A stretch of DNA of 5,674 nt from an uncultured Gloeocapsa sp. (GCA_937930495.1 CALGKL010000055.1:1-5674), one strand, 5' to 3'; counted from the stretch's first letter, positions 1 to 5,475 are shown. Notes: generated by a model not told the origin, from the letters alone. Numbers and translations are program-made.

Positions 1-1
1 C

Positions 2-214
2 CCCTTAGTTGTCTTTGCGGGAATACCAGCAGAAACTTTGGTAAGCATACAAGAAAATGTGGAAACAAATACAGATTGGTCAGACCCAGAAGAGACAGCG
101 AGAAAGCACGAACTTTTATCTCAGATACTAACCATGTCTCATGAAACTAGTATGAAAATTATCTATAATATCGGTGGAGGTTGGTGTTATAGTGACGAAC
201 CTGGTTGTTATTAA
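2..214 (+). CDS. C-terminal fragment of an unrecognised protein with a Gly-rich, two-Cys tail
   Basis: An open frame enters from the left edge and runs 70 codons to a TAA at 212-214; the start lies outside the window. I do not recognise the family. The visible part begins with a hydrophobic stretch (PLVVFAGIPAETLV), continues with an acidic, polar helical region rich in Glu, Asp and Lys, and ends with IIYNIGGGWCYSDEPGCY. The three consecutive glycines followed by ten residues with two Cys and three aromatics resemble a leader/core junction of a ribosomally made peptide, but no modification or export gene is visible here, so this is only a suggestion. In-frame ATGs at 134 and 152 could start much shorter peptides, yet neither has an obvious ribosome binding site. 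It converges on the minus-strand operon that ends at 390. Coding status is supported by the uninterrupted frame and plausible composition only. Confidence 0.5.
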   Translation, partial: PLVVFAGIPAETLVSIQENVETNTDWSDPEETARKHELLSQILTMSHETSMKIIYNIGGGWCYSDEPGCY

Positions 215-313
215 TTTAATCTAAGTAGTATGTTTTTCGTTAGAAGCAAATATTAATAGCCTTTTCTTGAAATAAATCTTCCCTAGCACTTCTTTGAATT
301 TTTGTTACACCAT

Positions 314-341
314 AATTAAAGCAACATTAGTTGCCTTAATT
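314..341. other. Imperfect inverted repeat (hairpin) in the convergent intergenic region
   Basis: AATTAA-A-GCAAC (314-325) pairs with GTTGC-C-TTAATT (330-341) around an ATTA loop. This gives 11 pairs interrupted by one A-C mismatch at 320/335. No T-run follows on the plus strand, so it is not a canonical terminator for the left-edge gene. It sits four bases from the stronger hairpin at 346-367 and may help end transcription or protect transcript ends from either direction. Confidence 0.4.
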
Positions 342-367
342 CAAAAGGGAGGATAATTATCCTCCCT
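342..367 (-). terminator. Rho-independent terminator of the minus-strand operon
   Basis: GGGAGGATA (347-355) pairs perfectly with TATCCTCCC (358-366), with one more A-T pair outside (346/367); the whole element is a perfect palindrome with an AT-only centre. Read on the minus strand the stem is followed by TTTTGAATT, giving the run of U expected of an intrinsic terminator. It lies 22 bases past the stop codon of the small gene that ends at 390. On the plus strand the following bases are AGTATATTAATT, with no T-run, so the orientation is assigned to minus. Confidence 0.75.
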
Positions 368-389
368 AGTATATTAATTACAATTACAT

Positions 390-593
390 TTAAGCTGTGG
401 TAGTAGAGGTAGAAGTAGAGGTATCATCCTCATCGATTTGACGTTCTACGGTTTGAATAGCTGCGTTGATTCCTGCTAATTTAGCTTCTAAATCATCGCG
501 CATCCATTTGAGGAATTGTAAACGACGTTCGTTGTAGGAACGACGGGAATAGGATGATTTCCCACAACAGAGAGTCTCCCAAGGTAAAAACAT
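390..593 (-). CDS. Conserved small cyanobacterial protein with Cys-Cys motif, function unknown
   Basis: This 67-residue protein has a compact N-terminal segment with adjacent Cys9-Cys10 (MFLPWETLCCGKSSYS), a basic patch (RRSYNERR, 17-24), then a long amphipathic helix of about residues 20-53 (LQFLKWMRDDLEAKLAGINAAIQTVERQI) likely to form a coiled coil. It ends in an acidic, Ser/Thr-repeat tail (DEDDTSTSTSTTTA). No signal peptide or membrane segment is seen. From memory the N-terminal part and helix resemble a small protein conserved across cyanobacteria, but I know no established function. The start is supported by GGAG (complement of 599-602) five bases before the ATG. It lies 40 bases downstream of the membrane-protein gene on the same strand and just before a strong terminator, so the two are probably co-transcribed. 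The paired Cys could bind metal or be redox active; that is a guess. Confidence 0.8.
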   Translation of the reverse strand: MFLPWETLCCGKSSYSRRSYNERRLQFLKWMRDDLEAKLAGINAAIQTVERQIDEDDTSTSTSTTTA

Positions 594-598
594 ATAAT

Positions 599-602
599 CT
601 CC
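599..602 (-). promoter_or_regulatory. Ribosome binding site of the 67-residue protein gene
   Basis: GGAG on the minus strand lies five bases upstream of the ATG at 593-591. It is one of only two clear Shine-Dalgarno sequences in the window; most starts here lack one. It fixes the start and suggests independent ribosome entry even if the gene is transcribed from the upstream promoter. Confidence 0.65.
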
Positions 603-633
603 AGTTTGATTGTGCTTAACACTAATTAATATT

Positions 634-1935
634 TTAGTTTGATTCTAAGCGTTTAAGCCACTCTTGGTCGATTTGCTCTGCTTGTTCGAGATTTTGGGTG
701 AGTAAATCCTTTTCGGTAGAATAGGTAATATCCTCATCGCCAAGAACTTTTTGGGCGGCCAAACGACGCGCCGAGGCGATCTTCTGACGAAGATGTTCCG
801 ATCCTTGAGTTAAGAGATTAGCTTGGATTTCTCTAGCTTGATTACGTCGTTGAATTTCTCGATTTTTACCCTGTAGCCAAAAATTACGACCAAGAGGGAT
901 AGCTAAAAAGGAAATAGCATAAATCCACAAAAACCCATAGATAGAATCGACAAAAACGATAAAGTCCCCTAATTCAGTGACGAACTCCTCTTGGAGAAAA
1001 TAACCTAAGACTAAAGCGAGAATAAAATTAACACTCCCAAGGGCGATCGCCCCCATAATTTGACCACTACTTGCTTGACTAAATTGCCAGAGTTTTTCCT
1101 TGAGATAGGGAAAGATGTCCTGGTGTTGATTTTCTTTGGCTGTGACTTGTAACTCGGGAAAATAATAGATAATATCTCCAGATTCAGTGACTTCCGGATA
1201 ACCATTAAAACGAGTTAACACAGGGAGAATATAACTTTCATCCTCGGTATTGGTAACATTATCCAAATAGGGGGCGATTTGTTCAGCGACGATCGCTCCT
1301 TGGTTATTACGGATAACCGTACCAATCATTTGCCAGCGTTGGTCTTCTAATCTACTATTGGGATTACCATCACCAAACAAGAAGGAGAAAATAGACTCTA
1401 GAAAACTCATTTTGTGATTATTTTCGGTTACTTGTCTTTCTCTAGAGTTAGAATAACCATAATCCCAATTAAAAATGCGGAAGGAACGAGGACTAAACCA
1501 AAATTGAGGGACAAAGACGATACCACCGCTACTACTACGACTATCACTCGAATTATCCTCTCTATTGCTGCTGGCGCTTAAACCGACGATAATCACTAAT
1601 ATGGCAACTAACATCAGTAAAATAGAGAGAATCAAAGCTATCCCAAAGCTAATGCGAATCAGATAAAATAAAACTCGCCAGACTTTTTGCCACCATTGTT
1701 GCCAACGTAATTGCCAGTATTTATTACGCAAAATACTACGGAGGTTGCGAGGGAATAGATAGACAATGTCACCTGTATTGGCTACTTGGAGATGTCCACC
1801 CGTATCAGCAGCTAAAGCTAATAATTCTTGTTGTGCTAAATTAATCTCTAACCCCGCCTTCGCTGCGACGTCTCCTACCGTGACACGATAGTCGAGTTTT
1901 TCTACAGAACTAATAACAGCGTTTGAGGTCTTCAT
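634..1935 (-). CDS. Three-helix membrane protein with two winged-helix-like modules; conserved in cyanobacteria
   Basis: This 433-residue protein has, in order: a soluble N-terminal module (about 13-62) with a winged-helix-like pattern (VTVGDVAAKAGL, a helix, then a beta wing ending GDIVYLFP, 55-62); a basic Trp-rich stretch (70-86); a long membrane segment (about 88-119); a Ser/Asp-rich linker; the motif FLFGDGNPN (185-193); a second module (about 200-263) ending GDIIYYFP (253-260); two membrane segments (about 292-313 and 328-350); and a charged coiled-coil tail (356-433). The FGDGNPN motif and the second module recall, from memory, a family shared by cyanobacteria and plant chloroplasts (Arabidopsis At5g03900, labelled iron-sulfur cluster biosynthesis family). 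I would not trust that functional label: no iron-sulfur Cys motif is visible, and Cys appears absent. The ATG is forced, since an in-frame TAA lies four codons upstream (1945-1947). It is divergent from the DUF1400 gene and probably heads an operon with the small Cys-Cys gene. Confidence 0.85.
   Translation of the reverse strand: MKTSNAVISSVEKLDYRVTVGDVAAKAGLEINLAQQELLALAADTGGHLQVANTGDIVYLFPRNLRSILRNKYWQLRWQQWWQKVWRVLFYLIRISFGIALILSILLMLVAILVIIVGLSASSNREDNSSDSRSSSGGIVFVPQFWFSPRSFRIFNWDYGYSNSRERQVTENNHKMSFLESIFSFLFGDGNPNSRLEDQRWQMIGTVIRNNQGAIVAEQIAPYLDNVTNTEDESYILPVLTRFNGYPEVTESGDIIYYFPELQVTAKENQHQDIFPYLKEKLWQFSQASSGQIMGAIALGSVNFILALVLGYFLQEEFVTELGDFIVFVDSIYGFLWIYAISFLAIPLGRNFWLQGKNREIQRRNQAREIQANLLTQGSEHLRQKIASARRLAAQKVLGDEDITYSTEKDLLTQNLEQAEQIDQEWLKRLESN
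1880..1908 (+). promoter_or_regulatory. Weak candidate promoter for the DUF1400 gene
   Basis: GTGACA (1880-1885) is followed after 17 bases by TACAGA (1903-1908), about 40 bases upstream of the ATG at 1949 and inside the 5' end of the divergent membrane-protein gene. The -35 is close to consensus but the -10 is poor. The call is made mainly because a promoter must lie in this area if the gene is transcribed by itself. Confidence 0.2.
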
Positions 1936-1948
1936 GTACTCTGTTTAA

Positions 1949-2485
1949 ATGCTAAAGTTATCATATCTAGCTCTCATTATAACTTTCCTACTGACTCTAG
2001 CTGTAGGGGGAATCCATACCCCTACATCCACTTTAGCTGCTGAAACTTTAGTTTTCCAGAGTGGTTCAATCCGAGTTACTATTCCTGTAGAAGATTTAGA
2101 GAATTTAGTCAAATATAATCAAGTTTCGCCAAAATTAGGGTATTATCTCCAGAAAATTAACTCTAAACCCGAAGATCTACGTATTGTTCTCAGTCAAGAG
2201 ATAGAAGTAGATGCTATTACTTTAGCAAAAATCCTCAACACCTCGATCGGGGAAAGACTGTTAGATTTGCTCTCTACCATAATTATGACTCCTAGTGGGA
2301 GAGCTAGTCGTGAATCTTTACGCGGTGCTTTAGTTACTTCTGCTCTTGAGGATGATCGGATTAGTTTACTAGAGATACTGATTAATTATCCTACTGCTCA
2401 AGTACATCTAGACGGCGATCGCTTTACCAAAGTTTATAATAGATTTAGCCAGATTTTAGAATTGGTGCTAGAGTTAAAGCTCTAA
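1949..2485 (+). CDS. Secreted stand-alone DUF1400 domain protein
   Basis: This 178-residue protein starts with a signal peptide: Lys3, a hydrophobic core of about residues 5-20, and a likely signal peptidase I site after Ala30 (TSTLA/AETL). The mature part begins with AETLVFQSGSIRVTIPVEDLENLV, characteristic of DUF1400, a cyanobacterial domain usually found N-terminal to an alpha/beta hydrolase. The body is helical (PKLGYYLQK, DAITLAKILNTSIGERLLDLLSTI, ESLRGALVTSALEDDRISLLEILINYP) and ends at VYNRFSQILELVLEL. The usual hydrolase part, with its G-x-S-x-G nucleophile elbow and catalytic Asp and His, is absent. The protein is therefore probably a periplasmic or membrane-associated binding or structural form rather than an enzyme. 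The ATG is forced by an in-frame TAA directly before it (1946-1948), and there is no Shine-Dalgarno sequence. It is divergent from the membrane-protein gene and convergent with the gene ending at 2498. Confidence 0.85.
   Translation: MLKLSYLALIITFLLTLAVGGIHTPTSTLAAETLVFQSGSIRVTIPVEDLENLVKYNQVSPKLGYYLQKINSKPEDLRIVLSQEIEVDAITLAKILNTSIGERLLDLLSTIIMTPSGRASRESLRGALVTSALEDDRISLLEILINYPTAQVHLDGDRFTKVYNRFSQILELVLELKL
1976..1981 (-). promoter_or_regulatory. Candidate -10 element for the membrane-protein operon
   Basis: A perfect TATAAT on the minus strand lies about 40 bases upstream of the ATG at 1935, inside the signal-peptide codons of the divergent DUF1400 gene. With only 13 bases between the two start codons, a promoter inside the neighbour's coding region is expected. 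I see no good -35 hexamer at 16-18 bases, so the call rests on the -10 match and position alone. Confidence 0.35.
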
Positions 2486-2497
2486 CACAATATCCAT

Positions 2498-2692
2498 CTA
2501 ATAAGCCAAAGTTTCTAAAGTCTCCCGTAGATAATTACGAATATAAGTATCAAGAAGTTCTTGGGTTAACCCTGATTCAATTCCTTTATCCTGTAACCAA
2601 CTTTTAAAACCAGAACTATGAGCGATCGCCTGTTTAAGACTGTCCCACAATTCGTGATCCTGAGAGAAATGAGATATTTTTGAGCTTGCCAT
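2498..2692 (-). CDS. Conserved small cyanobacterial protein, function unknown
   Basis: This 64-residue soluble, mostly helical protein begins MASSKISHFSQDHELWDSLK, continues through AIAHSSGFKSWLQDKG, and ends with IRNYLRETLETLAY. From memory the N-terminal ISxFSQDxELWxxLKxAI and C-terminal YLRETLETLAY patterns belong to a small protein conserved in cyanobacteria with no assigned role. It has no Cys, signal peptide or membrane segment. It contains an internal HIP1 site (2622-2629). Its stop lies 12 bases from the stop of the convergent DUF1400 gene, and its start faces the ABC1 kinase gene across a 56-base divergent gap. No clear ribosome binding site precedes the ATG. A longer minus-strand open frame overlapping the start (2566-2781) has no family resemblance and looks like a shadow. 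Confidence 0.8.
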   Translation of the reverse strand: MASSKISHFSQDHELWDSLKQAIAHSSGFKSWLQDKGIESGLTQELLDTYIRNYLRETLETLAY

Positions 2693-2722
2693 AGGTCTTT
2701 ACTGTAAAACTTAACTACATCT

Positions 2723-2728
2723 ATTATA
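2723..2728 (-). promoter_or_regulatory. Candidate -10 element for the 64-residue protein gene
   Basis: A perfect TATAAT on the minus strand sits 30 bases upstream of the ATG at 2692, within the 56-base divergent gap (2693-2748). No convincing -35 is found at 16-18 bases. The overlapping plus-strand reading (TATTAT 2722-2727, TATATT 2725-2730) could serve the kinase gene that starts at 2749, also without a good -35. The two genes may share this short AT-rich control region. Confidence 0.35.
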
Positions 2729-2748
2729 TTCACTCTAGATAAACAAAA

Positions 2749-4389
2749 ATGTTCGCTCTTACTCAATATACCAATCGTCAACGAGAAATTATTGAAGTTG
2801 TTTTACGCAATGGTTGGGATTATATGCGAGGATTACTCACAGGAGGTAAACCTGATCAAGCCCAATTACCTACCCCGGCGGTTTTGCGTAAAATCCTCAT
2901 TGAACTAGGTCCTGTTTACGTTAAATTAGGACAACTACTCTCTACACGTCCAGATTTATTACCTAAAGAATATATAGAAGCTTTAAGCGAACTACAGGCA
3001 AAGGTTCCTCCTGTACCTTGGTCGGAGATTGAAAAACAAATCAGTGAGCAATTATCAGAACCAATGGAGAAGATTTTTAGCCAAATTAATCCAGAAGCGA
3101 TCGCCGCTGGTTCGATTGGACAAGTACACCGTGCTATCCTCTCTGATGGTACAGAAGTAGCACTTAAGGTGCAACGACCGAATATTGCGGAAATAGTCAA
3201 TCAAGATATCTCTCTGATTAAAGCGATCGCTGAATTGGCTGCTCTGACTGACTTTGGTAAGGACTATGATATCATCGCTCTCGCCGAAGAATTTACCAAA
3301 GCTTTAAAAGCAGAATTGGATTTTACCAGGGAAGCAACCTACACCGATAAACTACGGCAAAATATAGCCAAGGGAGAATGGTTTAACCCCGAAGACTTAG
3401 TTATCCCGAAAATCTATTGGGAATTGACCTCCTCTAAATTACTAGTCTTAGAATGGTTAGAAGGTGTTCCCCTATTAACCGCGAAATTTCCCGATCCTAC
3501 CCAGGAAGAAGAACAACGTCAGAGAATTACCACTCTGTTGTTTCGAGTCTTTTTTCAACAGTTGTATATAGATGGTTTTTTTCACGCTGATCCCCATCCT
3601 GGTAATTTATTTTATCTAGACAATGGTAAAGTCGCTCTGTTAGACTGTGGCATGATTGGACGTTTAGACCCACGTACCCAAAAAATCCTGATTGAAATGT
3701 TATTAGCAATAGTAGATCTTGACGCCCAACGTTGTAGCGAGTTAACCCTGGATTTAGCTGATACCAATACCGCGATTAATCTGATTGACCTGCAAAACGA
3801 TTATGACCGTATGCTTAGAAAATACTATAATCTCAGTATCTCAGAGATTAACTTTAGTGAAGTCTTCTACGAGGTGTTAGCTATAGCCCGTAATAATAAA
3901 ATACGTCTCCCTGGGAATATGGGTTTATACGCAAAAACCCTGGCTAATCTAGAAGGTGTAGCCCGTAGTTTTTACCCCGAAGTGAATTTACTCGAAGAAG
4001 TTAAACCCTTGGTAACTGATTTATTTCGACGTCAGTTAATCGGCGAAAATCCCTCCTCTACTTTATTACGAACCGCCTTAGATTTAAAAAATCTCTCCCT
4101 GCGATCGCCGCGTAAACTGGACTTACTCCTAGAAAGAGTGACCTCAGAAACCATTACTTGGAATATTACCCTCCAAAATTTAGATAACCTCAGAAAAAGT
4201 ATCGATGATTCCGCTAATCGTCTCTCTTTTAGTATTTTAGTGGGTTCTTTAATTATGGGTGCGGCGATTATTTCCGCTAATTCTGGAACTAGTCAACTCC
4301 TGGTTTTAAGCAATATTCTCTTTACTGCTGCTAGTTTTCTGGGATTATGGTTAATTATTAGTATTTTGCGTTCAGGAAAACTCAGATAA
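2749..4389 (+). CDS. ABC1/UbiB (AarF) family atypical kinase, membrane anchored
   Basis: This 546-residue protein has the full ABC1 signature set. The KxGQ motif is VKLGQ (58-62), followed by STRPDLLP. The Ala-rich nucleotide loop is AAGSIGQVH (119-127). The conserved Lys is Lys140 in VALKVQ. The ELDFTREA block spans 189-196. The catalytic HxDxHPGN is H279-N286, and the metal-binding DFG equivalent is DCG (299-301). All key residues are intact, so an active ATP-binding protein is expected. Two hydrophobic segments near the C-terminus (about 493-510 and 517-540) anchor it in a membrane. The family (UbiB in bacteria, Coq8/ADCK in eukaryotes, ABC1K in plastids) supports quinone and prenyl-lipid metabolism; cyanobacterial members are linked to plastoquinone or tocopherol and stress responses, so ubiquinone synthesis should not be assumed. 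The start lacks a Shine-Dalgarno sequence. Three HIP1 sites lie inside. A GntR-type gene follows eight bases after the stop, implying an operon. Confidence 0.95.
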   Translation: MFALTQYTNRQREIIEVVLRNGWDYMRGLLTGGKPDQAQLPTPAVLRKILIELGPVYVKLGQLLSTRPDLLPKEYIEALSELQAKVPPVPWSEIEKQISEQLSEPMEKIFSQINPEAIAAGSIGQVHRAILSDGTEVALKVQRPNIAEIVNQDISLIKAIAELAALTDFGKDYDIIALAEEFTKALKAELDFTREATYTDKLRQNIAKGEWFNPEDLVIPKIYWELTSSKLLVLEWLEGVPLLTAKFPDPTQEEEQRQRITTLLFRVFFQQLYIDGFFHADPHPGNLFYLDNGKVALLDCGMIGRLDPRTQKILIEMLLAIVDLDAQRCSELTLDLADTNTAINLIDLQNDYDRMLRKYYNLSISEINFSEVFYEVLAIARNNKIRLPGNMGLYAKTLANLEGVARSFYPEVNLLEEVKPLVTDLFRRQLIGENPSSTLLRTALDLKNLSLRSPRKLDLLLERVTSETITWNITLQNLDNLRKSIDDSANRLSFSILVGSLIMGAAIISANSGTSQLLVLSNILFTAASFLGLWLIISILRSGKLR

Positions 4390-4392
4390 GGG
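4388..4392 (+). promoter_or_regulatory. Ribosome binding site overlapping the kinase stop codon
   Basis: AAGGG begins within the TAA stop of the kinase gene (4387-4389) and lies five bases before the ATG at 4398. It favours ATG 4398 over the GTG at 4392, which would overlap this site. The overlap with the stop codon points to translational coupling between kinase and regulator. Confidence 0.6.
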
Positions 4393-4397
4393 TGTTT

Positions 4398-5354
4398 ATG
4401 TTTCGTTTACAAATTCAACCAAATAGCGAAATTTCCCCCTCTCAACAGTTATTAGCACAAATTCAATTCGCCATCGCTTCTCGTTATTATACACCAGGAC
4501 AACGTTTACCCAGTACCCGACAACTAGCCCAACAACTTAACATACACCGCAATACTGTTAGTCGAGTTTATCAACTTTTAGAAACACAAGGTTTAGTTGA
4601 ATTTAAAAAAGGTTCAGGAATCTACGTTAAAACACCGGAAAAACCCCTTAATTATGTTAATCAAAGTATCTCTGCTACTATCGATAATTTATTAAATGAA
4701 GGTTTTAATTTAACCCAAATCCAGGAAATATTTAAACAAGAAATCAACTATCGGTTAGCAGTGAGACAGAAGATTATTGTCACGACTCCCCAAGAAGATT
4801 TAGATACAGGAGATTTAATGTCTCAAGAGTTAACCCTAGCTTTAAACAGAAAAATAGATTTAATTTCTCTAGAAAAATTGAAAAAATATTTAAGAAATAA
4901 TCAGGTAATTACAGTTATAACTAATCGTTTTTTTGCCCAAAAAGTCTCGGAAGTGATTAACAATAGTACCACCAATTTATTCATAATAGATATTTATGAT
5001 TATCAACAAGAATTACAACTAATCAAAGAATTACCTGCGGGGATTTATTTAGGCTTAGTAAGTTTAAGTAAAAAAATATTAACTCAAGCGGAAAAAATTA
5101 TTAAATCTAGCCGTGGTGAAGAAATAATTATTATCACTGCACAATCTAAAGAGCGAGAGAAATTAACTCGTTTAGTCAAGTCTAGTCAGATTATTATCAG
5201 CGATCGTTTCAGTCGTCAAGATCTCGAATCCGTATTAGGAATAATTAGAGAAGAGTTAAGAAGTTTTCCCCGGATAATCTTGATTGAAAACTATATTAGT
5301 CAGCATTCTCTACAACTTTTACAAAAATTATTTCCGCCGCAGCTAAATACCTAA
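4398..5354 (+). CDS. GntR-family transcriptional regulator with non-standard effector domain
   Basis: The protein is 318 residues from ATG 4398; a GTG at 4392 would add two residues but overlaps the AAGGG ribosome binding site. Residues 5-80 form a GntR winged helix: PSQQLLAQIQFAIASRYYTPGQRLPSTRQLAQQLNIHRNTVSRVYQLLETQGLVEFKKGSGIYV, with the PG-x-RLPS-xR-x-LA and NTV-x-R-x-Y-x-LE-x-(Q)GL hallmarks. The rest (about 90-318) has alternating strands and helices (VITVITN, NLFIIDIY, GIYLGLVSL, EEIIIITA, QIIISDRF, RIILIENY) and is not a MocR aminotransferase domain: it is too short and has no PLP Lys motif. It also does not read like FCD or UTRA. The overall size and layout recall Synechocystis Sll1961, a GntR-type regulator linked to photosystem stoichiometry; that comparison is from memory. 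The gene is AT-richer in feel than its neighbours and has no HIP1 site. It is probably co-transcribed with the ABC1 kinase. Confidence 0.85.
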   Translation: MFRLQIQPNSEISPSQQLLAQIQFAIASRYYTPGQRLPSTRQLAQQLNIHRNTVSRVYQLLETQGLVEFKKGSGIYVKTPEKPLNYVNQSISATIDNLLNEGFNLTQIQEIFKQEINYRLAVRQKIIVTTPQEDLDTGDLMSQELTLALNRKIDLISLEKLKKYLRNNQVITVITNRFFAQKVSEVINNSTTNLFIIDIYDYQQELQLIKELPAGIYLGLVSLSKKILTQAEKIIKSSRGEEIIIITAQSKEREKLTRLVKSSQIIISDRFSRQDLESVLGIIREELRSFPRIILIENYISQHSLQLLQKLFPPQLNT

Positions 5355-5372
5355 ACACATATGTTATATAGT

Positions 5373-5390
5373 ATCCCTTGAGAAAGGGAT
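5373..5390 (+). other. Hairpin with GNRA loop after the regulator gene
   Basis: ATCCCTT (5373-5379) pairs perfectly with AAGGGAT (5384-5390) around a GAGA tetraloop, an especially stable GNRA type. It starts 19 bases after the regulator stop. TTAAAAGAGG follows, so it lacks the T-run of a standard intrinsic terminator; the nearest T-run is T6 at 5412-5417. It may be a weak terminator, a 3'-end stabiliser, or part of the acetyl-CoA synthetase leader. Confidence 0.45.
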
Positions 5391-5463
5391 TAAAAGAGGA
5401 TTTATATTGAATTTTTTGTAACAATTCTCAACATCTTATCTGAAACCAAAAAACGCAAAATAG

Positions 5464-5475
5464 TTGTAGGTACAA
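5464..5475. promoter_or_regulatory. Short inverted repeat upstream of acetyl-CoA synthetase
   Basis: TTGTA-GG-TACAA is a five-base inverted repeat with a two-base centre, 15 bases before the ATG at 5491. Its symmetry fits a protein binding site, but arms this short occur often by chance in AT-rich DNA, and I recognise no known regulator consensus. The rest of the 136-base leader shows no convincing sigma-70 type promoter. Confidence 0.2.

Noticed and set aside
2469..2484. Hairpin TAGAG/CTCTA at the end of the DUF1400 gene as a terminator
   Set aside because: Only five pairs, AT-rich, overlapping the stop codon, and no T-run on either strand.
1949..2485. Reading the DUF1400 gene as a truncated pseudogene of an alpha/beta hydrolase
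   Set aside because: The frame is intact with a good signal peptide, ends in a natural domain end, and no hydrolase remnant follows in any frame.
2698..2708. Inverted repeat TTTACTGTAAA near the start of the 64-residue gene
   Set aside because: Five-base AT-rich arms are expected by chance here, and no known operator is matched.
2704..2718. NtcA-like site GTA...TAC in the divergent region upstream of the kinase gene
   Set aside because: The spacer between GTA and TAC is nine bases; NtcA sites need eight. No supporting -10 at the expected distance.
2916..3200. Minus-strand open frame of 94 codons inside the kinase gene
   Set aside because: It lies wholly opposite a strongly conserved kinase region containing the A-rich loop and has no recognisable protein features; it is an antisense shadow. 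The same applies to minus-strand frames at 3527-3709, 2566-2781 and 1011-1205.
4392..4397. GTG at 4392 as the start of the GntR-type gene
   Set aside because: It overlaps the AAGGG ribosome binding site that is correctly spaced for the ATG at 4398, and adds only two residues.
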